The position numbers and the translations under genes were made by a program. Of a stretch of DNA of 64,000 nt, positions 56,473 to 64,000 are shown in pieces. The stretch lies in assembly GCF_902497895.1 (NCBI RefSeq), contig NZ_CABVHQ010000011.1, positions 53,783 through 117,782 of the forward strand, in the 5' to 3' direction. Below the pieces are notes generated by a model, which was given only the letters and a program-made list of their open reading frames with translations, ran no database searches and was not told where the DNA came from. The stretch is from Pseudomonas fluorescens (GTDB lineage: Bacteria; Pseudomonadota; Gammaproteobacteria; Pseudomonadales; Pseudomonadaceae). How positions within the stretch are numbered: position 1 is the first letter of the stretch; the number at the start of each line of letters is the position of its first letter.

Positions 56473-57366
56473 ATGCGAAGCCAAGCCCTGCGTGCCGATG
56501 TCCTGATGCTTGTGACTGCCATGATCTGGGGCTCTGGATTTGTCGCACAAACCCGGGGGATGGATCATATAGGCCCTTTCCTTTACTCCGGCCTGCGGTT
56601 TGCGCTGGGCTCACTCTGCCTGCTACCGCTGGTGTTGCGCGGCAATCGCCAGAACGCCAATAGCGAACCCTTCCTCACCCAAGGCCTGCTCGTCGGCGGG
56701 GGGCTGATGGGACTGGCACTGGCCCTCGGTATCAACCTCCAGCAGGTCGGCTTGCTGTTTACCAGCGTGACCAACGCCGGCTTCATTACCGGACTGTATG
56801 TCATTGTAGTGCCACTATTGGGTCTGGTGATCGGCCATAGGACCGGAATGGGAACCTGGCTCGGTGCACTATTGGCGGTGGTCGGGATGTTTCTGCTCAG
56901 CGTCGGCGAGAATTTCCAGGTCGCCTCGGGAGACTGGCTGCAACTGATCGGAGCCTTTGTCTGGGGAGCACATGTGGTGCTGGTCGGGGTTTTTGCCAGT
57001 CGGCATGATCCGATTCGCCTGGCCTTTCTGCAATTCGCCACCTGCGCGGTGGTCAGCCTGGCCCTTGCGCTGGTCTTCGAGACCTTCCAGTGGAACGCCA
57101 TTATCGCTGCCGGACCGGCCATTGTGTATGGCGGCATGATTGCGGTGGGTATTGGCTACACACTGCAAGTGATCGCGCAAAAGGATGCGATCGCTTCCCA
57201 TGCGGCGATCATCTTCTCGCTGGAAGCGGTCTTTGCCGCCATAGCCGGCGCCTGGCTGCTCGATGAATCCCTGCAATTGCGCGGCTATTTCGGCTGTGCG
57301 TTGATGCTGACGGGCATGCTGGTGGCGCAGCTCTGGCCGAAGAAGCCGCAGTTGGTGAGCGCCTGA
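56473..57366 (+). CDS. EamA/DMT-family transporter
   Basis: A 297-residue transporter with ten helices in two EamA repeats (MLVTAMIWGSGFVAQTRGMDHIGPFLY and WLQLIGAFVWGAHVVLVGVFA). Family members export amino acids or other metabolites; the substrate is unknown. I chose ATG 56473 because the first helix begins 10 residues in; an upstream ATG at 56398 adds 25 polar residues. It converges with the DTW gene three bases away. Confidence 0.87.
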   Translation: MRSQALRADVLMLVTAMIWGSGFVAQTRGMDHIGPFLYSGLRFALGSLCLLPLVLRGNRQNANSEPFLTQGLLVGGGLMGLALALGINLQQVGLLFTSVTNAGFITGLYVIVVPLLGLVIGHRTGMGTWLGALLAVVGMFLLSVGENFQVASGDWLQLIGAFVWGAHVVLVGVFASRHDPIRLAFLQFATCAVVSLALALVFETFQWNAIIAAGPAIVYGGMIAVGIGYTLQVIAQKDAIASHAAIIFSLEAVFAAIAGAWLLDESLQLRGYFGCALMLTGMLVAQLWPKKPQLVSA

Positions 57367-57369
57367 GTC

Positions 57370-58080
57370 CTAGAGAAAAGGCTTCAGGCGGCTATGGGGC
57401 TGATCGTCCGGATCAATCGGCTGTTGGAATTTCGCCGCCAGATAATGGGTGCTGAACACATCCAGATAAGCGTCCAGTACTTCACTGGCCGGTTGATCAT
57501 CGGCCAGCTCCAGGCACAAGGCAGCAACTTCTGCAGTACAGAAATGATCGTCACGCTTGGAACGCCGCAGCTTGTAGCGCGAGAGCTGCTCGGGCTCCAG
57601 GCTGAGCACCGGCAAGTGCTCCAGATAAGGACTCTTGCGGAACATCTTGCGTGCTTCACTCCAGGTGGCGTCCAGCAGGATGAACAACGGACGCTTACCC
57701 TCCTGGAGCTTGACCTCGGTCACCACACGCTCTGGCGCGACAAACTCACCCGGAAATACAATGTAGGGTTGCCACTGCGGGTCGGCGATCAGCACCAGCA
57801 ATTGCGGTTCGACTTCCGTGCGCGACCAGGGAAAGGCGCTGGTGTCGGCAATCACATCGGCAATCAGCCAGCCGGTATTGCTGGGTTTCAGCGGTTCGAC
57901 ATCATGCATGACCAGGCACATCGCCGACTTGGCCGAAACATGCGGACGCCATGCACACATGCAATGACTGGGAATCACCCGACACCCCGGGCAGCGCTCC
58001 GCTCGCGAACCCCGTGCGACAAAAGGTTTGACGGCACGGGCCAGGCGTTGGGCGCGCAAGCGGGAAACGGCGTGACTCAT
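57370..58080 (-). CDS. DTW-domain tRNA-uridine aminocarboxypropyltransferase (YfiP/TapT-like)
   Basis: A 236-residue protein with zinc-type cysteines (CPGCRVIPSHCMCAW, residues ~29-43) and the DTW motif in LLDATWSEARKMFRKSP. It matches the DTW family; the E. coli member adds the acp3 group to U47 of tRNAs. That activity is inferred here. I chose MSHAVSRL as the start; the longer frame adds 15 residues with no ribosome site. Confidence 0.86.
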   Translation of the reverse strand: MSHAVSRLRAQRLARAVKPFVARGSRAERCPGCRVIPSHCMCAWRPHVSAKSAMCLVMHDVEPLKPSNTGWLIADVIADTSAFPWSRTEVEPQLLVLIADPQWQPYIVFPGEFVAPERVVTEVKLQEGKRPLFILLDATWSEARKMFRKSPYLEHLPVLSLEPEQLSRYKLRRSKRDDHFCTAEVAALCLELADDQPASEVLDAYLDVFSTHYLAAKFQQPIDPDDQPHSRLKPFL

Positions 58081-58271
58081 GGCTGGCAAGGCTGGCAAGG
58101 GAAAAGAATCGACACGAAAGAGCACTCGGCAGGGGTGAAAAGTCCTTGCAGTTTACCAGAGCTGCCCGCGCAAGCCTGTACCGTCCACACCTGCTCCCCT
58201 ATAATTCCCCGCCACTGAACGCACAGTCCGGTGGCTGGTCGAAGCAACAGTCACTGAACCAGGAGAGTTTC

Positions 58272-58691
58272 ATGCTGCGCCTTATCGTTCCCACCGCTGC
58301 CGTTTTGCTGGCGTCGTCCTTCAGTGCTCAAGCTGCGTCCTTGAAAGACATGGAACTGAGCAAAATGCTGCAAAACGTGGCCACCCAGAGCAGCATTGGC
58401 ACGCCGCGGGCGATCAACGAAGACATTCTCGACCAAGGCTATACCGTCGAAGGCAAAGAGCTGATCAATCACCTCAGCGTGCAAAGCACTCATGCCGACA
58501 AGATGCGCGCCGATCCCAAGGCGGTCTACTTTCAACTGGGTTCTACCGTCTGCAACAACCCAGGCTTTCGCAAGTTGATGGCCAAGGGCGCGATCATGCG
58601 TTACGAGTTCACCGAAGTTAAAACCAATCGCCCGGTGGCCACGGAACGTTTCAAGGAATCCGACTGCCCGCAGCAGAAGAAGAAAAAGTAA
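58272..58691 (+). CDS. Quorum-sensing-regulated virulence-factor-family secreted protein (PA3611-like)
   Basis: A 139-residue protein with signal peptide (LIVPTAAVLLASSFSAQA). The mature part is helix-rich (SLKDMELSKMLQNVATQSSIG, KMRADPKAVYFQLG) with two cysteines (TVCNN, SDCPQ) that may pair, and a lysine tail (PQQKKKK). It resembles P. aeruginosa PA3611, a small secreted protein under quorum control. The function is unknown. GGAG precedes the ATG at 58272. Confidence 0.82.
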   Translation: MLRLIVPTAAVLLASSFSAQAASLKDMELSKMLQNVATQSSIGTPRAINEDILDQGYTVEGKELINHLSVQSTHADKMRADPKAVYFQLGSTVCNNPGFRKLMAKGAIMRYEFTEVKTNRPVATERFKESDCPQQKKKK

Positions 58692-59305
58692 ATACCACGG
58701 CGCCAGCGTGCCACCCGCGCTTGCCGCTCATGCAAGCGCCGCAGGCATTCATCTTCAACGCGGATGACCTGCGGCGCCCATGGCAACCCTCGATACAGCT
58801 GCGTATCGATTTCCTGATTCAGCCTCCTTCCTGACTCTCTAACGCAAAGTGCGATCCAGGCTTCAGCCCTGAAGTCTTGCACCCGACCCTGGCAGCCAGG
58901 ATCTCGTTGCCACTTAGTAAATCAGAGGCCAGGCCGCCTGGCGCAGGTTCTGACGAGTGGTGAAACTGCGTTTCGAATCGGCAATAAGCTGTTGCCAGCC
59001 AAGACTTTCCAGGCCCATGATCAAGTCAGCAAAAATCGCCAAGAGGGTCTAGATTCAGTGTGTCGACGCTAATTTTTTGGGGCGCAAAAGGGGGTTGCCC
59101 ACTCGCGTCTTGCAGTGCGAATGTTTCTTTCATCCAAGAAAGCAGAACCTGTATGGATGACTCGATCACCACACCAATGCTTCACGGCCCTGTCGAGTCA
59201 TGGAGTGCTCAGGCGGTAGCCTGGTCTGACAGCGACACATGCAGTGTCGTGGCGCTGACGAATATTTCGCCCGTGCCAAAGGTTCTGTGCAGAAGGAGAA
59301 GCTGA
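58692..59305. other. 614-base region without a clear gene
   Basis: Between the small secreted protein and the LOG gene I see no convincing family-like coding region. A short hairpin ttctttcatccaagaaa is near 59125. A possible 50-codon peptide (59153-59305, M-D-D-S start, ending R-R-R-S) has its stop directly before the LOG start, with no clear ribosome site. Long upstream leader or decayed sequence are both possible. Confidence 0.5.
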
Positions 59306-60424
59306 ATGCCTTACGAACCGAATGACCTCCTAAGTCGTCATTTTCAAAGCAACGGTATCGACCTCACCAGCAAGGTCGAAGAGCAACTCAACCTGGTTTC
59401 ACCCAATAGCCCGAACATTCCGATTTACCGCGACATGATATTGACTGTCTTGCGCATGGCCCAGGAAGACCACAATCGCTGGAATGCCAAGATCACGCTG
59501 CAAGCCCTGCGCGAACTGGAACATGCCTTCCGTGTGCTGGAGCAGTTCAAAGGTCGACGCAAGGTCACTGTCTTTGGCTCGGCACGCACGCCGATCGAAC
59601 ACCCTCTCTACGGCCTGGCCCGGGAACTCGGGGCGGCACTGGCGCGTTCGAACCTGATGGTCATCACGGGTGCAGGGGGAGGCATCATGGCTGCCGCCCA
59701 TGAAGGCGCCGGCCTCGAACATAGCCTTGGATTCAATATCACCCTGCCATTTGAGCAGCATGCGAATCCAACCGTCGAAGGCACAGGCAACCTGCTGCCG
59801 TTCCACTTTTTCTTCACTCGCAAGCTATTTTTCGTCAAGGAAGCCGATGCTCTGGTTCTTTGCCCTGGCGGCTTCGGCACGCTGGATGAAGCACTGGAAG
59901 TACTGACACTGATCCAGACCGGTAAAAGCCCGCTGGTACCGGTGGTGCTACTGGACGCTCCGGGCGGCAATTTCTGGCAAGGCGCCCTGGACTTCATTCG
60001 CAATCAATTGGAGGACAATCGCTACATCCTGCCCAGCGACATGAAGCTGATTTGCCTGGTTCACAGCGCCGAAGACGCGGTTGAGCAAATCAACCAGTTC
60101 TACAGCAACTTCCACTCCAGTCGCTGGCTCAAGCATCAGTTTGTAATCCGCATGAACCACAAACTCAGCGAGCAGGCGCTCGAACACATGCAAACGGCTT
60201 TTGCCGACCTGTGCCTGAGCGATCACTTTCACCAACATGCCTACAGTGGAGAGGAACACGACGAAGCACAGTTCAGTCACCTGACGCGACTCTCGTTCAC
60301 CTTCAACGCCCGCGATCATGGCCGCCTGCGTGAACTGGTCGACTTCATCAACCTGCCGGAAAACTGGGCCAAGACTCAGTCCAAGACGCAGCAACGCGCG
60401 CGCGAACCGATCAAGGTCACTTGA
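59306..60424 (+). CDS. LOG-family nucleotide-binding protein
   Basis: A 372-residue protein. The Rossmann domain (about residues 85-270) has VTVFGSARTPIEHPLYGLA, ITGAGGGIMAAAHEGAG and the lysine-decarboxylase-like PGGFGTLDEALEV motif, the PGGxGTxxE phosphoribohydrolase signature. Family members cleave nucleoside monophosphates (LOG, PpnN). The flanking ~85-residue N-terminus and ~100-residue C-terminus are helical and unassigned. AAGGAGAAG precedes the ATG. Confidence 0.87.
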   Translation: MPYEPNDLLSRHFQSNGIDLTSKVEEQLNLVSPNSPNIPIYRDMILTVLRMAQEDHNRWNAKITLQALRELEHAFRVLEQFKGRRKVTVFGSARTPIEHPLYGLARELGAALARSNLMVITGAGGGIMAAAHEGAGLEHSLGFNITLPFEQHANPTVEGTGNLLPFHFFFTRKLFFVKEADALVLCPGGFGTLDEALEVLTLIQTGKSPLVPVVLLDAPGGNFWQGALDFIRNQLEDNRYILPSDMKLICLVHSAEDAVEQINQFYSNFHSSRWLKHQFVIRMNHKLSEQALEHMQTAFADLCLSDHFHQHAYSGEEHDEAQFSHLTRLSFTFNARDHGRLRELVDFINLPENWAKTQSKTQQRAREPIKVT

Positions 60425-60481
60425 TCGACAAGCAACTCAGTGGCTCGCACGCTCAGACACCGCGTTCATGAGCCACACCTG

Positions 60482-60949
60482 TCAGTCATCCATCCCGCGG
60501 CCGCTAAACAAGCGGCCGATCATTTCCATCGAGTACCCCCGATAACTCAGAAAGCGGCCCTGCCTGGCCCGTTCACGGGCGTCTATCGGCAAATGCCCGG
60601 CAAACTTGCGACGCCAAGTGTCTTCCAGTTGCTCTTGCCAACTGATGCCAGACTCACGCAAGGCGAGTTCAATATCGGCACGTTGCAGGCCGCGCTGGCT
60701 CAACTCTTCGCGAATACGCAAAGGACCGTAGCCGGCTCGGGCACGGTAGGAGACGAAGCTTTCGAGGTAACGGGATTCAGACAGCAGGCCCTCTTCCGTC
60801 AGACGGTCAAGTGCTGTGTCGATCATTTCGGGAGGGGCGCCGCGCTGACGCAGTTTACGCGTCAGCTCGACTCGACCGTGCTCGCGTCGCGCGAGCAGGT
60901 CCATTGCGGTTCGTCGCACCGCGACGAGTGTATCGAGTACGACGGTCAT
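60482..60949 (-). CDS. recX: Regulatory protein RecX
   Basis: A 155-residue protein of three-helix repeats ([48 protein letters not shown]). It inhibits RecA filaments. It starts eight bases after the recA stop, the standard arrangement, so it is probably made at a low level by read-through from recA. Confidence 0.95.
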   Translation of the reverse strand: MTVVLDTLVAVRRTAMDLLARREHGRVELTRKLRQRGAPPEMIDTALDRLTEEGLLSESRYLESFVSYRARAGYGPLRIREELSQRGLQRADIELALRESGISWQEQLEDTWRRKFAGHLPIDARERARQGRFLSYRGYSMEMIGRLFSGRGMDD

Positions 60950-60957
60950 CGGATCAA

Positions 60958-62010
60958 TCAGATATCAGCGTCAGCCAGATCGTCGACAGTCTCGCGGGTC
61001 GCATTGGCTTTCACGTCCGGCGCAGGAGTCAGCAGCTTGTCGCGGATCTGCTTCTCAAGGGTCGCCGCGATATCCGGGTTTTCCTGCAGGAACTTGGCCG
61101 AGTTGGCCTTGCCCTGACCGATCTTGCTGCCGTTGTAGGCATACCAGGCTCCGGATTTTTCCACGAAACCATGCAGTACGCCGAGGTCGATCATTTCGCC
61201 GTTCAGGTAAATGCCTTTGCCGTAGAGAATCTGGAACTCGGCCTGACGGAACGGTGGAGCCACCTTGTTCTTGACGACTTTGACGCGGGTTTCGCTGCCA
61301 ACGACTTCGTCACCTTCCTTCACCGCGCCAGTACGGCGGATATCCAGACGAACCGAGGCGTAGAACTTCAGCGCGTTACCACCGGTGGTGGTTTCCGGGC
61401 TGCCGAACATCACGCCGATTTTCATCCGGATCTGGTTGATGAAGATCACCAGACAGTTGGCGTTCTTGATGTTGCCGGTGATCTTGCGCAGCGCCTGGGA
61501 CATCAGGCGGGCTTGCAGACCCACGTGCATGTCACCCATCTCGCCTTCGATCTCGGCTTTTGGCACCAGGGCCGCCACGGAGTCGATGACGATCACGTCG
61601 ATGGCGTTGGAGCGCACCAGCATGTCGGTGATTTCCAGCGCCTGCTCGCCGGTATCCGGCTGGGAAACCAGCAGGTCGTCGACGTTGACCCCCAGTTTGC
61701 CGGCATATTCCGGATCCAGTGCGTGCTCGGCGTCGACGAAGGCGCAGGTGGCGCCCATCTTCTGTGCCTGAGCAATCACGGAGAGGGTCAGGGTGGTTTT
61801 ACCCGAAGATTCCGGACCGTAGATTTCAACGATACGGCCTTTTGGCAGGCCGCCGATGCCCAGAGCAATGTCCAGACCCAGAGAGCCAGTAGAGATAGCC
61901 GGGATCGCCTGACGGTCATGATCGCCCATACGCATCACGGCACCCTTGCCGAATTGACGTTCGATCTGACCCAGGGCCGCAGCCAAGGCTTTCTTCTTGT
62001 TGTCGTCCAT
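60958..62010 (-). CDS. recA: Recombinase RecA
   Basis: A 350-residue RecA. Walker A GPESSGKT is at residues 65-72, and other landmarks are [36 protein letters not shown] (Walker B), and the L2 loop [21 protein letters not shown]. It drives homologous recombination and LexA autocleavage. The start [11 protein letters not shown] is preceded by GAGGA; upstream codons are not used. A LexA-type box lies 41 bases upstream. Confidence 0.98.
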   Translation of the reverse strand: MDDNKKKALAAALGQIERQFGKGAVMRMGDHDRQAIPAISTGSLGLDIALGIGGLPKGRIVEIYGPESSGKTTLTLSVIAQAQKMGATCAFVDAEHALDPEYAGKLGVNVDDLLVSQPDTGEQALEITDMLVRSNAIDVIVIDSVAALVPKAEIEGEMGDMHVGLQARLMSQALRKITGNIKNANCLVIFINQIRMKIGVMFGSPETTTGGNALKFYASVRLDIRRTGAVKEGDEVVGSETRVKVVKNKVAPPFRQAEFQILYGKGIYLNGEMIDLGVLHGFVEKSGAWYAYNGSKIGQGKANSAKFLQENPDIAATLEKQIRDKLLTPAPDVKANATRETVDDLADADI

Positions 62011-62050
62011 TAAAGTCCTCACGTAATCAATAAGGCCTGACGGCCAACAC

Positions 62051-62066
62051 CTGTATAAGTAGCCAG
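62051..62066 (-). promoter_or_regulatory. LexA (SOS) box upstream of recA
   Basis: The 16-mer CTGTATAAGTAGCCAG has the CTG-N10-CAG form, 41 bases upstream of the recA ATG and directly over the expected promoter. Confidence 0.9.
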
Positions 62067-62093
62067 TATTATTCCACAGCGTTTGAGGATCGC

Positions 62094-62594
62094 CTACCCC
62101 TGATTTGAGATTTCTCCCGCCACATGCTGCAGCAGCCCCTCTAGCGCGGCCTTCACCGTTTGTCGGCGGACTTCATCGCGGTTGCCGGGGAAGTACCGGC
62201 ACTCGGTAATCATCGTCTCGCCTACCCCCCAGGCCAGCCACACCGTGCCCACTGGCTTGTTCGGGGTACCACCGTCCGGCCCGGCCACGCCGCTGACCGC
62301 CACGGAAAAATGCGCGAGGCTTTTTGCCTGAGCGCCGCGAGCCATGGCCTCGACCACTTCACGACTGACCGCGCCCACTTGAGCGAACAACTCGGCGGGA
62401 ACATCCAATTGCAGGGTTTTCTGACGATTGGAATAGGTGACATAACCGGCCTCGAACCATGCCGAACTGCCCGGAATACGGGTGATCGCTTGCGCGATGC
62501 CACCGCCGGTGCAGGACTCGGCCGTAGTGACATGGGCATTGATAACCTGCAAACGCCGGCCAAGTTCGGCGGCAAGCTGGGTGATTTCGTTCAC
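62094..62594 (-). CDS. pncC: CinA C-terminal-family nicotinamide-nucleotide amidohydrolase
   Basis: A 166-residue stand-alone CinA C-terminal domain (PncC type). It keeps the catalytic stretch [20 protein letters not shown] and [18 protein letters not shown]. It hydrolyses NMN to nicotinate mononucleotide. The gene sits upstream of recA on the same strand, the usual Pseudomonas order. AGGAG precedes the ATG. Confidence 0.92.
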   Translation of the reverse strand: MNEITQLAAELGRRLQVINAHVTTAESCTGGGIAQAITRIPGSSAWFEAGYVTYSNRQKTLQLDVPAELFAQVGAVSREVVEAMARGAQAKSLAHFSVAVSGVAGPDGGTPNKPVGTVWLAWGVGETMITECRYFPGNRDEVRRQTVKAALEGLLQHVAGEISNQG

Positions 62595-62771
62595 GGACCT
62601 CTCCTGATCAGGCTGGCGTGAGGCCTACCGTACACGAGCGGATAGCGCTTGCAAGGTTCAGGCTCGATCAAAATGTGAACGGCTGCCGGGCAGGCAGCAC
62701 CCTACCCTTGCTCGCCCCCCGAGCTACCAGGAAGGCGCGCCGATCACCCCGTGACAGCGACTGAAAACTGC

Positions 62772-63119
62772 CTAGCGATCCCGACTGGAATCACCCGGCG
62801 GGACTTCGCACACCCCCAGCTTGCGCGTAGCCCAACGCTCGTAAAGCCCGATGGCGACATCGGCCCCCGCCATCGCGGTGAGACAACCGAAGGCACCGGC
62901 GGCCCAGATCGACAGACCGGCGGCATATAACAGCATGATCGCCGATACCCCACAGATCATGCAGGCGCCGGAGCGCAGGATCAGGCGCCGGACCAGCGAC
63001 CAGCCGCGAGCGCCCTCCTTGTCGGCGCGCCACATTTCGCCAGACACCCCGCCGATAAGGGCGAGGATGGTGACCAGCCCGATCGGCATGTCCAGCAACG
63101 CTTGCAGCTCGTATGTCAT
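62772..63119 (-). CDS. Phage holin-like membrane protein
   Basis: A 115-residue protein with about three transmembrane segments (PIGLVTILALIGGVSGE, SGACMICGVSAIMLLYAAGL, IWAAGAFGCLTAMAGADVAI), basic loops and a charged tail (SSRDR). Such proteins are encoded at the edge of tailocin/prophage clusters that lie between cinA and mutS in P. fluorescens. GGAGG precedes the ATG. No lysin, tail or regulator gene is in this window, so it could be the edge of a cluster or a remnant. Confidence 0.7.
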   Translation of the reverse strand: MTYELQALLDMPIGLVTILALIGGVSGEMWRADKEGARGWSLVRRLILRSGACMICGVSAIMLLYAAGLSIWAAGAFGCLTAMAGADVAIGLYERWATRKLGVCEVPPGDSSRDR

Positions 63120-63171
63120 GTCACGCCTCCTGAGTCGAGAAACCACTGTCGAGCGGCTTGAGACCCAGAAT

Positions 63172-63240
63172 ATGCATGTATGCATATACAGTCAATGCAC
63201 ATACGCATTTATCCGTTCACCACTAAATGCGCTAGCGCAT
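63172..63240. promoter_or_regulatory. Three operator-like 14-bp palindromes upstream of the holin gene
   Basis: Sites at 63172-63185 (ATGCATGTATGCAT), 63195-63208 (ATGCACATACGCAT) and 63227-63240 (ATGCGCTAGCGCAT) share ATGC-N6-GCAT. The first starts 52 bases before the holin ATG. Repeated sites of one form in one promoter suggest cooperative repressor or activator binding. Confidence 0.68.
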
Positions 63241-63620
63241 GTAACCAATCCAGACAAAGGCTGGCAGTTTTTACCGACGGAAAAAAGCCCGCTCAATGGC
63301 GTAATGCCGTTCACTTAAGAAAATGGATGCCGGCTTGAAAGCCGACCGGGTTTTTTCTTTGGTGTACATATCCGTTTCTGCGGTAACGGCCACTTATGGT
63401 TCCGCTCTTACAGCGGGTCACTTTCGAAAAGCGCGAAAGTAACCAAAGCGCTTCTGCCCCGCCATTCGGTGCCTCGCTTAGGCTCGGCATGCCGTAACGA
63501 AGGCATTGCTCCGGGGGCCCGCCGCGATCGGCCATCCATCGCCGGGCGCGGCTACCTCGGCATCCATGCCGAGGTGCCCCCTGCGCAACGCCTGCGTTCG
63601 GCCTCTGGGAAAGGGGCAGA

Positions 63621-63752
<132 letters not shown>

Positions 63753-64000
63753 AAGATCAAAAGATCGCAGCCTCGCTTCGCTCGACAGCTCCTACAGGGG
63801 GTGGACAGGGGTGGAGTGTTGGTCGTTCCCGCAGGGGAATCAGGTCAGGAACACGCACGCTTCAAAGGACAGGCCGGCCGGTCGGCCGCCTCGCTTTGGC
63901 TTTTGCGGTGCACGCCCCCTCGAGAGGCCGAGCGCAGGTTCTGCGCAGTGGGCAACCCGGCATGGATGCCGGGTTAGCCGCCCCCGGCCATGGATGGCCG

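Noticed and set aside
58601..58882. 93-codon minus-strand frame overlapping the end of the PA3611-like gene
   Set aside because: It is antisense to a real gene in part, has a low-complexity Phe run from the lysine codons, and no ribosome site.
59060..59305. 81-codon plus-strand frame before the LOG gene
   Set aside because: GTG start without a ribosome site and no family character. Only its shorter ATG form was kept as a weak leader-peptide idea.

Overview
This window looks like a chromosomal segment of a Pseudomonas of the fluorescens/putida type. That is inferred from gene content and order. It carries the braCDEFG branched-chain amino acid importer, the divergent fpr/finR pair, recA-recX followed by a CinA-type gene and a phage-like holin, mprF coupled to an AcvB/VirJ hydrolase and next to kup and rimO, a quiP-type acylase, an Aot/His-like ABC operon, and many REP/REPIN-like palindromes in gaps between genes. 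Most of it is ordinary core genome with uniform high-GC coding. No insertion sequence, CRISPR array or complete prophage is visible.

Layout. 1-4.4 kb: end of braC, a terminator, then the tightly packed braDEFG. 4.5-10.4 kb: a LysR/SDR divergent pair, small envelope proteins, a large FAD oxidoreductase and a PLP enzyme. 10.7-18.7 kb: nhaA, a SlyB-like lipoprotein, pdxH, an unusual OmpA-family lipoprotein, a serine hydrolase and a secreted glycoside hydrolase. 18.7-24.5 kb: dinG, a CopD-like membrane protein, a collagen-like secreted protein, and a small cluster with two SEC-C (metal-binding) proteins. 24.9-31.8 kb: a quiP-like acylase and a five-gene basic-amino-acid transport operon with an embedded AstE/AspA metalloenzyme. 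32-35.3 kb: dcd, a cold-shock protein and a nested tandem repeat array. 35.4-41.4 kb: an alkyltransferase-like protein, an AmpG-like permease, proS, a lipoprotein and dinB.

41.7-46.6 kb: three tandem initiator tRNA genes, each with its own promoter and terminator, then mprF and its partner hydrolase (lipid aminoacylation and its reversal). 46.8-53.1 kb: kup, rimO, a GNAT, a pseudouridine synthase, a DUF1456 protein and trmO. 53.3-58.7 kb: fpr/finR, dgkA, an ErdR-like response regulator, an EamA transporter, a DTW-domain tRNA modifier and a small secreted protein. 59.3-63.1 kb: a LOG-family protein, recX, recA, a CinA C-terminal amidase and a holin-like gene. The last 0.9 kb has no convincing gene. 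It holds three operator-like palindromes, microsatellites and GC-rich inverted repeats.

Themes. Three SOS genes (dinG, dinB, recA) each have a CTG-N10-CAG LexA-type box just upstream. Several genes modify RNA or the translation machinery (proS, rimO, trmO, DTW protein, pseudouridine synthase, tRNA-fMet). Many products act in the envelope. The most unusual sequence structures are the nested palindrome array at 33510-34265, the operator cluster upstream of the holin gene, and the OmpA lipoprotein with tryptophan-rich repeats and a lysine/alanine tail. I did not find a clear multi-gene system that is both complete and unknown.
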